64,000 bases of DNA, taken from NCBI RefSeq assembly GCF_042477335.2, contig NC_091245.1:28964501-29028500 (forward strand), given 5' to 3'. Origin of the DNA: Ovis canadensis. Its lineage: Eukaryota; Chordata; Mammalia; Artiodactyla; Bovidae. Positions 1 through 11,430 of this stretch are shown here, piece after piece. The translations under genes and the position numbers were made by a program. Within the stretch, counting starts at the first letter, position 1. Each line of letters starts with the position of its first letter. The notes under the pieces are model-generated. The model did no database searches, was not told where the DNA came from, and saw only the letters and a list, made by a program, of their open reading frames with translations.

Positions 1-7
1 TTAAAGG

Positions 8-185
8 CTAAACAGAGCACACCAGTTAAGGCTGCACCTCTCACTGTTATGTAACCCTGAACAAATCACTCCCTTCTCCAGATCTGCTTCTTCATCTGCA
101 AGTCCGGTAACAGCAGTAACTCCTTCACAGGGTTGTTGGGAGAGTCAAAGGAATAATGCTTGTAATGCGCTCAGAGCGTCACTGG
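8..185 (+). repeat. MIR SINE relic
   Basis: The order of motifs is that of a sense MIR: an aligned 'taaccctgaacaaatcact' segment, then 'cttcatctgcaa', then 'cacagggttgttgggag'. It is diverged. Confidence 0.6.
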
Positions 186-343
186 ACCATGGTAATAAGC
201 GCCATGTTTAGCTACTATATTGTTTTTATTTTTGCAACCGAGACAAATGGAAGAAAATACTAGAAAATGAAAACTAAGTAAGTTGAAGTCAGGGCCCCTG
301 TGGTGCAAGCTCAGGGAGCACTGTCCATGTAGACGGGGGTGAG

Positions 344-363
344 TGGTGCCCCCTGGAGGTGGC
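344..363 (+). promoter_or_regulatory. CTCF-like motif
   Basis: The sequence TGGTGCCCCCTGGAGGTGGC closely resembles the CTCF core (GCCCCCTGGTGG type). This is a motif match by eye only, in the GLIS1 intron and outside any repeat I recognise. Confidence 0.3.
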
Positions 364-1629
364 CATCCCCGCAGCTCTGGAGGAAGGCAGCTGCCTTTCA
401 GCAATGCAACAAGGAAGGCAAGGGACTGACTCCCTGTGGAGTCTGAGAGTATTAGATGGTTTAAAAACTATGTTAGGATTATTTTGCTGAAAATAAAAAT
501 TCATTTTCAGGTTGTTAATAAAACAACCTCCCCAAGACAGTAATAAGAAAAGCAATGAAGGAAATAAAGGAAAATCTTGGAATCAGGACTATAAAATTTT
601 TTTTCAAAATCATCATTAAAAACACTTGCCTAAACAGCAGGCTCATAAAAATATTAGCAACAAATATGAAGAAAATATTAACTTATTGAGCTAATTTATT
701 GAGCACTTTAAAATATGTAAGGTTTTAAATTTTACAAATAAAATATTTAGACCCCAACATAGTTGCAACAACTTGCAAAAGAGGAGCTATGGACTGTAAA
801 TCAATACACAGTATATATTCCACTACGCCAACAATCAAATAAATGTAAATAAAGCTATAACCAGATGTCACTTCCACCTTTCAATTTGGAGATTACTTCC
901 AAAACAATGGTGAAGATAAAGGGAAGTAAGTTCTCCAAGACACTGCACACAGTTGTGAAAATTCATGCACCTTCAAAAGAGCTATTTGGTAATATGTGGG
1001 TCAAATATTACTAGCCTTTGACCCAGTCATTTTCAATCTGGGAATCTATCCTAAGAAAACAATCAGAGATGTAAATGAAGATTAAAGCATAAAAATAGTA
1101 ACTGCAGCATTATCTATACTAAGGAAAAAGGTGAAAAATTCTAAGCATCACGCACATGCAAGTAATATACATATATATATGTATTTGTTTGTACCCACAT
1201 CAACTATCTCTGAGAGGCTAAACAAAAATGGGGGAGGGTAGGGGGTATTACTAGTTGTTTCCAGCAAAGGGAACTGGGGGTGGGGGGAAAAGAGGAAGGC
1301 TTTTCCTCAGAACCCTTTTTGGGTCTTCTGAGTTTTAAACTATTTTCATGTTCTGCCAATTCAAAATAATTTTAAAACTGTAATAAAATACAATACATTT
1401 TTGAATGTTTACAAAGAATTTTAACACCATGGGAAAGTTTTATTATGTTACTAATAGAATGTTAAGTTTAAAAATAAGTACATAAGACTTTATATTCAGA
1501 ATGATACCAATGATAATAAAAATATTAATATAGAGATAAGTATAGAAAAAAGACTGAAAAGAAATATACTAAAACATAAATGGTGATCACCGCCCAGGGT
1601 GGGATTATTTTCATCTTTAAATGTTTTTA

Positions 1630-1787
1630 GGGACCTCCCTGGCAGCCCAGTGGTTAAGACTTCATGCTTCCAGTACAGGGGTGCAGGCTTGATCCCTGGT
1701 CTGGGAGCTAAGCTCCTACATGCCTCCCAGCCAAAAATAACAGAACATAAAAGGGAAGCAATATTTTACCAAATTCAATAAAGATTT
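1630..1787 (+). mobile_element. CHR-type tRNA-derived SINE
   Basis: The head 'gggacctccctggcagcccag' and the pol III B-box-like 'gcttgatccctggt' are typical of the cetartiodactyl CHR SINEs. It ends in an A-rich tail and is inserted in the L1 tail. Confidence 0.85.
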
Positions 1788-1836
1788 TTAAATGGTCCAC
1801 TAAAAAAAATCTTTAAAAAATTAAATAATGTTTTTT

Positions 1837-2033
1837 ATGGTGGTCCAGTGGTAAAGAATCTACCTGCCAATGCAAGAGACAGAGGAGACTGGGGTTCAAT
1901 CCCTGGGTGGGGGAAGATCCCCTGGTGTAGGCAACATCAACCCCCTCCAGTATTCAGAGGAGCCTGGCAAGCTACAGTCCACGGGATCATAAAGAGTCGG
2001 ATCCAACTGAGTGACTGAGCATGTATGCACACA
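1837..2033 (+). mobile_element. Bov-tA SINE
   Basis: It has the tRNA-like head with 'ggttcaatccctgggtggg', then the Bov-A body and the terminal 'aaagagtcggatccaactga' signature (consensus gagtcggacacgactga). Confidence 0.9.
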
Positions 2034-2230
2034 TCTTATTATTTCCAAATTTTCTACAATAAGTATATACTTCTGACATGAGAAAAATTAAAATTATTAA
2101 ATTACCTTTAAAAGGTATCTTTAAAGCTATATCTGTATCTTTACCACTTCAGCCACTTCCCAAAGAAGGATGAGGAGTAAGATCAAGTTAATTGGCTGGA
2201 ATTCAATGAGAACTGGACTGTTAAAAAAAA

Positions 2231-2626
2231 AAAGGTGGAGTGCCAAAGAATTGATGCTCTAGAACTATGGTGCTGGAGAAGACTCCTGAGAGTCCCTTGG
2301 ACAGCAAGATCAAACCAATCAATCTTAAGGGAAATCAATCCTGAACACTCATTGGGAGGACTGATGCTGAAGCTGAAACTCCAGTATTTTGGTCATCTGA
2401 TGCAAACAGCTGACTCATTGAAAAAAAATCCCTGATGCTGGGAAAGATTAAGGGCAGAAGCAGAAGGGACTGGTCATCAGAGGATGAGATGGCTAGATGG
2501 CATCACCAATGCAATGGACATGAAATTGGGCAAACTTCAGGAGATGGTGAGAGACAGAAAGGCCTGGAGTGCTGCAGTCCATGGGGTTGAAAAGGGTCAG
2601 ACACGACTGGGCTACTGAACAGCAAC
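2231..2626 (+). mobile_element. BovB LINE 3' fragment
   Basis: A 5'-truncated BovB copy covering the end of the reverse-transcriptase ORF: 'ctatggtgctggagaagactc' then 'agtcccttggacagcaag', and the terminal 'gggtcagacacgactggg'. It is diverged and has internal stops. It is one of four BovB pieces here, all on the plus strand. Confidence 0.9.
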
Positions 2627-3092
2627 AGGAGTGATTCCCATCTAAACATCTATGCAAGATGCCATCAGGGGGCCATGTGCATGATTCCAGCTTCAGAGGT
2701 GTACTTGCATGAACCATCTGCCCTCTGGACTGATTCCTGGGGAATCAGCAGAACATACCCACTACAGCTGGGCCATTCAAACGCTACTTTTCCAGGAAGG
2801 CTGCTCTGATCTCTCTCTTGTCCGTGCTAGCCTGTGAGCTCTCTGAGAGCCAGCAAACTCTAGGATTCACATCTGCATCCTCAGTAGGAGCCAGGTCTGG
2901 TAACCAACATGCTGGCCCCACCTCCAAGATGTCATGTTCATCTGCCTGTCCTCTTGACTGGATGCTCCCAAAACTGATGCCAAGCTTGGGTTATACCCAC
3001 TTCTCCAGAGTCTAACAGAGAACCTAGCATATGGTAGGGTTCTAGGAAATGTTTGCTGAACAAATGAATAAATTAAAGAAAGATACTCTAGA

Positions 3093-3475
3093 CTAGCACT
3101 GTCCAACCGAACTTTCGCTGGTGATGGAAATGTTCTATATTTGCTGTCCAATATGGTAGCCACTGGGCTTCCCAGGTGGCAATAGTGGTAAAGAACCTGC
3201 CTGCCAATGAAGGAGACACAAGAGATGAGGGTTTGATTCCTGGGTGGGGAAGATCCCCTGGAGGAGGTCATGGCAACCCACCCTAGTATTCCTGCCTGGA
3301 GAAGTCCATGGACAGAGGAGCCTGGTGGGCTACAGTGCATGGGGTCACAAAGGGTCGGACTCGACTGAACGACTAGGCACGCAGCACGCACACGTGGTGG
3401 CCACTAGCCACAGGGAAAGTGAAAGCCATTGAGCACGGAAATGCTGCCAGTCGTCTCTTTTATTTAATTGTAAAT
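3093..3475 (+). mobile_element. hAT-Charlie-type non-autonomous DNA transposon, split by a SINE
   Basis: The left part has 'gcactgtccaaccgaactttc' and 'tgtccaatatggtagccact'. The right part resumes with 'ggtggccactagccac' and an AT-rich end. The repeated 'agccact/ggccact' at the two edges of the Bov-tA looks like its target-site duplication. The same family recurs at 48.04-48.25 kb. MER33/MER58-like by memory; the exact name is unsure. Confidence 0.6.
3165..3393 (+). mobile_element. Bov-tA SINE
   Basis: A full-length element from 'gggcttcccaggtggc' to 'gggtcggactcgactgaacg'. It is inserted in the DNA transposon around it. Confidence 0.93.
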
Positions 3476-4460
3476 TAATTTAAATAGCCATAAATTCTTC
3501 CATAAGAACGCTTACATACAGGATAATTATAAGATTACAGAGATGATGCATTTTAAAAAAGAGAGACGACCCAACGTCTTGTAGCACGCAAAAGATGATC
3601 ACGGCAGGATACTGAAAATGAGGAGGGGGAAGAGAAGGAAGGTCCCCAGCCACCCCCTAGCCTGCACCAACCTGGCCGATATCACACAATGGGAACCTAC
3701 TCGTCTCCATAGCTCCCTGGCCAACAGCTCTGTTGTATTCTGGGTACAAAGCAGCCAGAATCATTGAGAGAATAAAAGACTGGGATGAGTGAGAAGGGAA
3801 GGGTGTGGGTCTGGGAGAGGAGAGACTCTGAAGGGGTTGCAAAAGGTAAACTCTGGCCTTTTTTATCGCCAGAGATAAGGAGAGAGGGTATTCCCTCCAA
3901 GACAAAAGCCTATGCAAGCAGGGACTAGCAACAGGTACAGGAAAAGAGCTAGCAAAGGCGTCCCCAACCCCAGGACTGGGTAACCCGTGTGGCTCCACCA
4001 CCAGTGTCCAGAGCAGAAGGCTGCTCTGCACACCCATGTTCCCGCCCGTCCTCAGATTCTCACACTAGGCTTGCAAGGGGAGCTAGCTAGCAAATATTTC
4101 CATCTTATAAGCTGGCAAACCAAGGTTCTGTGAGATCATCCGAGGTCACAGGTCTCAGACTGTCTGGAGCTCAGAAGTCTGCTAGTCTGCTGAGGACAGT
4201 GAGCCAGGTGATGAGTTGGTGAAGTCACACAGATGAGGACTGGAGACCTGGCCAGGCTGGGAGGGAAGCTACACACACTGTCGTCTTGCCCTGCTGACTT
4301 CGAGCTCAGTGCAGGTAAGGCCTCTGTGTGTTAGACCACGATGGTGTCCCAGGGCCCAATCAATACCTGGGACATAGTAGCCATTCAATATACTGATGAA
4401 CAGACAAAGCAACAACCAAACCCAGATTATAGCCCATCTGTTTTCAGGATACTTTCCCAC

Positions 4461-4670
4461 GCGTGTGGGCGCTCAATCGTATCCGACTCCTTGTGACCCC
4501 CATGGACTGTAGCCCACCAGGCTCCTCTGTCCATGGGATTCTCCAATGGAGAATACTGGAGTGGGTTGCCATGCCCTCCTCCAGGGGATCTTCCAAACCC
4601 AGGGATCAGACCCACATCTCCTCCGTCTCCTGCACTGGCAGGCAGATTCTTTGCCATCAAGCCACCTGGA
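4461..4670 (-). mobile_element. Bov-tA SINE
   Basis: Reverse orientation. The body contains 'gactgtagcccaccaggctc' and the complement of the tRNA head ends at 'atcaagccacctgg'. Open frames of 79-124 codons here are shadows of the SINE. Confidence 0.93.
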
Positions 4671-5139
4671 TAAAGCCAATACTTCATTCCCTGTGCTCCT
4701 GACAATTGGCCAGGCAGAGATCACTGTCCAAGGCTCAGACATACAGAGCCACTCTGGGTTGCTGTCCTGAAAATCTGCTTGGGGAATTGCCCAGGAAGCC
4801 ACATGTTGACTGCAGAAGGACAGATTAACTCCTCTGGGGACCTGCATTCATTCTCTTCTCTCGTCCACACTCCTCCGGCAAGTCGGAGATACAGTTATTA
4901 CAGACCCTGTTCCACAGAGCTCACAGTCTCGTTGGGGAAGAAGCATCCATAAAAGCTGCCTATTCAATGGGAGAAAAGTGACAAAGGCAGCAGAAGATGA
5001 AGGAGAGAAACAGTAATTCTGGCTGGAGGAGGCAGTGTCTCAACCGTGATGAATGGGGAAGATTGGACCCAAGGCATTCGAGTTTAGAGGAGCTGGGGGA
5101 AGGTCCAGAGAGGAGGCAAGGTGTGAGAAAGGGCGGGGT

Positions 5140-5245
5140 GTTGGAGTCAGGCCTGCAGCTACCACTCAACAGCTCCAGAATTTTGGGCAGGTCATTCAGC
5201 CTTAGTTTTTCTCATCTGTAAAATGGGGGTGATGATACCTCACAA
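5140..5245 (+). repeat. MIR SINE relic
   Basis: The core reads 'ttgggcaggtcattcagcct' followed by 'ctcatctgtaaaatggggg', the hallmark of a sense MIR. Confidence 0.7.
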
Positions 5246-5758
5246 GGAGTAAGTGGCTTCACAGAATATCTGCTCAAGCAGGGCCCAACAAACTGAAGCC
5301 TCCCCAGGGCTGAAGAGCCCCACTGGCATGGGGATGTGGGAGAAGAACAGGAGCACCATCTTAAGGGTAGGAGGTAGAAGCAAGGGAATTCAGCTGGATA
5401 TTAGAGTTTTGAAGGCAACTCCCAACCCAACTAACCAGGGACAAGGGGAGAGGGTCTGTACCTCCTGACCCACCCCAGAAATACCCACTCCTGCCAGACA
5501 CCAGAGCCACTGCAGCTTGAATGAATGTCCTGGACTGACCCCAGGGCTGGGACTTGTCAGATAATTGTGCTGATGCAGCCCACGCCCACCTGGGCAAGGG
5601 AGGTAGACAGCTCCTAACCTTCCCCCAACCCTAAGTGAAGTCAAGATCCCAGCCAGTTAGATCTGTGAACTCCAGCGCTGAGATTAGGACCTCAGTCTCT
5701 GAAACCCTGAAGTCCTTGTTCTTTAATTTTTCCAAATAAAGAAAGAAAGAACAAAATC

Positions 5759-5910
5759 AGGACTTCCTTGGCAGTTCAGTGACTAGGCTAACACTCCAAG
5801 CTCCCAACACAGGGGCCCTGGTTTCAATCCCTGGTCAGGGAACTAGATCCTGCAACTAAGACTTAGCACAGCCAAATAAGTAAATGAATAAAATATTTAA
5901 AAAAAGAAAG
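5759..5910 (+). mobile_element. CHR-type SINE
   Basis: It begins with 'aggacttccttggcagttcag', has the B-box-like 'gtttcaatccctggtcaggg', and ends in an AAATA-rich tail. Confidence 0.88.
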
Positions 5911-6011
5911 AAAGAACAAAACACCAAAATAAGGGGGTGGGGTACTGAGACATAGAGGAGAAACACCATCAGACCAAGTCAGGCTTGGGGACCTAGCCCA
6001 GCTCTGCGACT

Positions 6012-6255
6012 CAGTAAGAGCAGTAATAACAGCTCACCTTTGTCACATACCTACTATGTGCCAGCCCCTGAGCTAGGTGCTCTACAGACTCATCACTTAA
6101 TCCTCACCTTAGTCCCCTCATCAACTGTATGAGACAGACTTTATCTCCATTTTACAAATGAAGAAAACGGGGGCTCAGAGTCCAGTGAACTTGCCCAAGG
6201 TCCAGCAAATGGTATAGTTGAGGTCTGAACTCAGTTCTGACTCCAAAAGCCATGT
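6012..6255 (-). repeat. MIR SINE relic (antisense)
   Basis: It contains 'cctactatgtgccagcccct', 'ccattttacaaatgaagaaa' and 'cttgcccaaggtccagcaaa' in the order expected of a reversed MIR. Confidence 0.8.
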
Positions 6256-7374
6256 GGCCACCTTTGCGCAAGTCATATGACTTCTCTGAACCTTAGTCTT
6301 TCCATCTGTTCATAGCGGAATGGAATGAATAATAATGATTTGGGCAGAGCTCTACAATTTACAAGCTCAAACCACAACAGTACCCAGAGAGGAGCCAGGA
6401 AGCCAACACAATCCCTGGGGTCCATCTAAACCTGTCCTGGAGTGGGGATCAGGGTGTATTCAGCCATCTCCACCTCAGCAGGACAACTGAGAGCTGGCTC
6501 CTGGTTCTCATTTCCAAGGTTCTTCTTCATCTTAGAGAAAACTGAGTCAGATGTGTTGCAACCACCAATAACTGGTCTTTAAACCACGGGATGAGACAAT
6601 CTTGAAAGCACCTGGGGCTCTGCCTAGAAGGGAGGGCAAGTATGTGGCAGAGAGTGCCTACAATCCAGGCCAGTCACTCCAGGACAGCATTTGGCCCCTT
6701 ACTCTTCCGCCTGACACCACTCTGCCTGGCCAGAGCCTAGAAGGGTCTGTGATTATGGAAGCCAACTCCTCCCAGAAAGGAGAGGAAAGGGAGGCCCAGA
6801 CAGAGAAGACTCGCCCAAAGAATGTGACCCAGAAGAGCGGGGCAGACCTCACGGTGAAAAGCCCCAAGACAGTGCGGAAAGAAAACAGGCTGTTTCTGCA
6901 TGGGAGAACTCCTTGCGCACCTACTGGAGTCTCGCATGTGCCGAGAGCTTACTATACGTTCAACCCTGCAGGAGAAACAAAGACATCAAACTTCTCCTTT
7001 CACGGTGACAGGCTCCTTGAGGGCAGAGACTGGGCTGGACTCCATCCCCAAACCTCCTTGACACCCACTTTGGCCCAGGCCCTGTGCTGGGCACAGCGGT
7101 GCAGGAATAATGAGACTCTGCCCTGCCCTCAGGGACACAGTAAGCAAATGGAAAACTGCCACAGGACATGTCCTGTGCTACAGATGAAGGAAGGAGAAGG
7201 GTTGTGGGTGCCAGAGGCCTAGCATCACCAGGCTGTGGGAGAACAGGAGGGCTTCCAGAAAGAGGCAGCATCTGAGCTGGGTCTTAAGATTAAGTAGGAG
7301 TCAGACCAGCGGAAAGGAAGGAAAGGAAGGCCCTTCCAAGAGATTCGGTTTATCAAACGTTTGCATAACAGCAA

Positions 7375-7618
7375 TAACAATAATAATTCCAAAGTTAATT
7401 GAGCATCTGACCATGTGCCAGTCTCTGTATTTAAGCACTTATACATATACAAGTAACTCATTTCATCCACATAAAAATCTTTTGAGACCATTACAACTAC
7501 TATTCCCATTTTACAAATAAGAATATTGAGGCCCAAAGAGCTTAATAACTTGCCCAAGATCCCCAAGTTGGTACCTAGAACCAGAGTTCAAACCTAGTGG
7601 TCTGGTTCCACATTACAG
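7375..7618 (-). repeat. MIR SINE relic (antisense)
   Basis: It has 'gagcatctgaccatgtgcca', 'cccattttacaaataagaat' and 'cttgcccaagatccccaag', collinear with a reversed MIR. Confidence 0.75.
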
Positions 7619-7881
7619 CCCCAACCAGCACCTTATATCCTTCTCAGATACATATTTTGTGAGACAAGGTGCTAGACATAAGGCTATAAAGACAGATATT
7701 TGAATATTAACTATTTTATATTCTAAAAATGACTTAAAGAGGCACACAAATGAATAAAAATAAGCTCACAGTGTTTAAGGACGGAAGGACACATAAAGAG
7801 AAAATTCCAGGTTCAAAGCTTCATAAGGAAAAGTCTGATGCTGCTGAAGGACAAGCAAATAAGACTTTAGGAAAAGATGGT

Positions 7882-8140
7882 AAACTTTCCTGGTGGTCTG
7901 GTGGTTAAGAATCCGCCTTCCGATGCAAGTTCAATTCCTGGTCAGGGAACTGAGGTCCCACAAGCCTCAGAGCAACTAAGCATGAGTATTACAACTACTG
8001 AGCTCACAGACCACAACTAGAGAGTCTGAGTGCCACAACAAAAGATTCCACTGATGCAACGAAGCAACAAAGACCCGATGCAGCCAAATGAATCAATTTA
8101 AAAATAAATAAATTCATTTCCTTTAAAAAAAAAAAAAAGG
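7882..8140 (+). mobile_element. CHR-type SINE with long body
   Basis: The head is 'aactttcctggtggtctggt', with 'gttcaattcctggtcaggga', then the longer CHR body ('caacgaagcaacaaagaccc') and a poly(A) run of about 14. Confidence 0.85.
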
Positions 8141-8235
8141 AAGAGATGGAACTGGATTGGCCGGAAGGCTTCGGACACCAGACCAAGGTGCTCAGATTTT
8201 TCCCTCAGTCAACTAGCTGCTAATCTATAAGCCAC

Positions 8236-8363
8236 GGAGAAGGCAATGGCACCCCACTCCAGCACTCTTGCCTGGAAAATTCCATGGACTGAGGAGCCTG
8301 GTAGTCTGCAGTCCATGGGGTCGCAAAGAGTCAGACATGACTGAGCGACTTCACTTACTTACT
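8236..8363 (+). mobile_element. Bov-A2-type SINE with target-site duplication
   Basis: A headless Bov-A monomer from 'ggagaaggcaatggcacc' to 'tgactgagcgacttcac'. It is flanked by a 14-base direct repeat, taatctataagcca (8221-8234) and taatctacaagcca (8364-8377), with one mismatch, so the insertion boundary is visible. It is the last young SINE before the SINE-free stretch. Confidence 0.92.
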
Positions 8364-8839
8364 TAATCTACAAGCCAAGATATGATTTCAGGGGAGAGCT
8401 TGAAAGCGTGTGCCAAAGACTATCTCTAGAACAAACCGATATCACTACAGATATGTGAGTGGTTGAGAAAATACGAATCTCTTTAAAACAGCCCTTAAAA
8501 CTAATAACCACCAGCTATCTTTTCCACCAGTAGATAAAAAATAACACCTATCATAGGGGATGGATTTTTGTCCTTATGTTTAGAAAACCTGGGATACCCT
8601 GCTGTCAGGGATGGGAAGTAACAAGAAGGCTTTAAGCAAGGAACTCTTTGGGGATTGAAGGTCTGGGAATTTTGCCCTCCACCCACGCCTATACCTCCAC
8701 CTCTCCAGGCTAGAAATCAACCATCTGAAGTCCCAAAGATGAGCTGAGCCCAGCCAAAAGCCCCAATGCAGAGACATTCTCACAAAGAGAGCTACGTAAG
8801 TACAAATGACTGTTTGATCAATCATTTGGCCTCAGCGTG

Positions 8840-10080
8840 GGATTTGGTTAGAATTAAAGCCATCTGGTTGGGAGGGGGAGGAGACAAGCAGGCGGGAAAA
8901 TGACCCACCCCCTCCCCCCAAAAAGCATTGTTAAAATATAACGGGGGAAAAACAGTAAAGTCTCTGCTGTTATTTCAGCCTAAGCCACTTAATCCTTCAG
9001 CACATAAAGCAACTTATTTTATGACCTTTTCCCTTTAAAAAGTAAATCAGAAGACGCTGCCTTGAATTCAGATATCTCTGAAACACACTACTCATCCCTC
9101 CCAGTGAAATATCCTGTTTCATAAACCTTCTTCGAGATACTTGAAACTGCAGATCACTAAATGCCTAGCTTTAGGCATCTGACATTCCAGAGAATTAATA
9201 TTTAAACTTATTATAGGAAAAAAGAATTGAGTTTGGTTGAAGCATGAAATATTTAATAGTGTCTCCAAATTAGAAACCCTATTTTGTTTCGCGTTGGAAA
9301 TGCCAACGTTATTACCTGGGCTTTGCACTCAAATAAGATAAAACGCACGGGCGGTCTTGAGATTAAACACACAATTACGGCCGTTTTCTCCAGAGAGAAG
9401 GAGAGCGAGACAGGTTTGGGGAGTGGAAGCGATTGGGTTTCATTTTTACGATACACTTAAAATTATATTATCATTCTCTGCCTGGAGGGTTGGACTTGAG
9501 AGGGTTGAAGCTACTTAACCACTGAAAACTGTGTCAAGATCGGTGAATCCACAGAGCCCTATTCACAGGCTGGTGAAGCCGTCTATGTCTTGGAACGGGC
9601 CCGCTGCTGGGCAAAACCCCGGGAACTTTCTCTACTCGCTAGGACAAAAGTATTAAGTGGTTTGGGATAAAAATTAAGCTTCAATTGACACAGTGGATCC
9701 TGGCAGCCTCTGCCGGCACGTGTAATTTATTTACAGGGTTGGAAAGTCGGCAAAATACATCATCAACTCTTACACAAACTTCTATTAGGTATTAAATACC
9801 CAAGCCTCAGAGAAGTAATTCATATAGTCCAACAACGTTCCAAAATAAACCCAATCTCCAGCCCTCCGGAGAGCTTAAAACAGCAAATGGGATCTGTGTT
9901 TTTAAAGCCGAGTTTATAATACTCCCTGGTTTCTTGCTAAAGCTTTGCCATCAAACCTGTTACTTAAAAACAAAAGCAACAACATTTAAGAGAGTAATCC
10001 GGTTGCTAAAAAGGACATAAATAGGAAGAGGCTGAGCCACAAGGCAACCAGGCCATTCTTGACACCCCTTCCGGCTCTTG
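8840..10080. promoter_or_regulatory. Candidate intronic cis-regulatory block of GLIS1
   Basis: About 1.2 kb of unique sequence with no recognisable repeat. CpG dinucleotides are retained although the block lies 7 kb from the CpG island (for example around 9290-9380 and 9590-9720). AT-rich homeodomain-type words recur, such as attaatattt, cacaattacgg and gtaatttattta. Reading frames are short and closed, so it is not an exon. Regulatory function is inferred from composition only. Confidence 0.35.
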
Positions 10081-10957
10081 CTTTCAGACCCAGGGTCGAC
10101 ATCTAAAGGCAAAGGAGCTTTGGGCAAGCCTACAGCCGCCTACAATTTCCACTTCAGAAAAAATAGGACCCCTTGAGAATGTCCACGTTCACATACATTC
10201 TCACAAACACATACACACCCCCTTGCAAGGCCACAGACTCAAGCCAGCAGTGGGACCTCTTCCTTCCAGAGAGGGGCATTTGACTCATTCATCATTTGAC
10301 ACAAAAGACCCATTTCCCACAAACTCTACTTCACTCTGATCCCTAACTTGCTCTCCCCCACAAGCCTTTCTTCATCCCACCAGGCGTTTAATAAGAAATA
10401 ATTAGTTAATAGATCTCCAGCCATCATGCCCAGTGAAGCATGCATTCTACACACCAAGTGTAGTGGGATCATGAGGAATTCTCTTCAAATAGAAGTCTTC
10501 ATTACCAGCAGAAGGGAGATCACAGCCAGGGCCTGGGCAACAGAGCTCCCACTGTATGACAGGTTTAAATGGGGACTTGAACATGCAGTAACCAGTGGGG
10601 TGTGTGCATGCTGCTTCTGAGAGGGGTCTGCTTCCAGGGGCCCTCCAGTTTCAGGCTCCTTGCCTGAGGACCCCCATGTCACAACTGGGAGCCACTGTCC
10701 TTTCCCCATTTCTGCAGCAGAGAGTAGCTGGGAGAGCCCCAGTGGAGGCAGAGTCTCCCCTTAAAGTCCCATTGCTGTTTTAAGCTCACCTCAGCCTGAG
10801 AGCTGAGACTGCAGTCTGCCTGAGGGACTGGTTGTCTGGACCTGCCTATGGCCTTCCACTGCTGTCCCCCAGGGTTCGGAGAAACACGCTAGAGCCACCG
10901 CGACTCTTAGCTGCTGCATGGGTTTTAAAAGCTGTAGTTGAGAGCCCTGTGCTCTAG

Positions 10958-11158
10958 AGTAGCGGTCCCCGGCCTTTTTGGCACCAGGGACCTGTCTTGT
11001 GGAACATGACTTTTCCACAGACCGGGAGAAATGCAGGGTGGTTTGGTGATGATTCAAGCGCATTACATCTACTGTGCACATTATTTCTATCATTATTACA
11101 TCAGCTCCACCTCAGATCATCAGGTATTAGATCCCGGAGGTTGAGGACCCCTGCTTCG
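10958..11158. mobile_element. Internally deleted DNA-transposon relic
   Basis: The left end (gcggtccccggcctttttgg) and the right end (ggttgaggacccctgct) are imperfect inverted repeats. Inside is the phrase 'gattcaagcgcattacatct' known from a common mammalian non-autonomous DNA transposon. Its central part is missing compared with the usual copy. Confidence 0.55.
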
Positions 11159-11164
11159 GGGGAA

Positions 11165-11430
11165 AGCACCGGCTTTGCTGTCAGACAGAGCTGGGTTCAA
11201 ATCCCAGGCTCTACTATCTACTTTCTGTACAGTGAGTCACTGCATATTAAATATGGAGCTCACTGTTTACACAAATTGCTCAACTTTTCCAAGCCTCATT
11301 TCCCTGATCTGTAAATTCAGAATAATGCCTCCTTTTCTCATAAGGTTACTGGGCTTTATTAAATGCAATGACAGCTATGAACTGCTTGACCTGGCACAGA
11401 GTAGGTGCTCAGTAAAGGTTAGTTGGCATC
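11165..11430 (+). repeat. MIR SINE relic
   Basis: It starts 'agagctgggttcaaatcccag', continues to 'ctcatttccctgatctgtaa', and ends 'ggcacagagtaggtgctcag'. That is nearly a full-length sense MIR, with an AT-rich extra segment near 11220-11270. The 165-codon open frame overlapping it is spurious. Confidence 0.8.

Larger units (their letters stand above)
780..2105 (+). mobile_element. Old L1M-type LINE 3' region, interrupted by two SINEs
   Basis: The text reads like the 3' end of L1 ORF2 and the following tail. It has a 'ttgacccagtcattt...ctgggaatctatcctaag' stretch (the L1 phrase for a cell-wide conserved ORF2 region), then 'gcagcattatctatac', then an AT-rich 3' tail ending near 'ttttctacaataagtatatac'. 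CHR and Bov-tA insertions split the tail. Diverged and non-coding. Confidence 0.55.

Noticed and set aside
2867..3391. 174-codon open frame on the minus strand
   Set aside because: Much of it is the complement of the Bov-tA SINE and of the hAT relic; known SINE shadow peptides are recognisable.
6602..7222. 206-codon open frame on the plus strand in the GLIS1 intron
   Set aside because: It begins with TTG, has no splice context or family resemblance, and includes a 'ggccctgtgctgggcacag' type repeat relic. Probably chance in GC-rich DNA.
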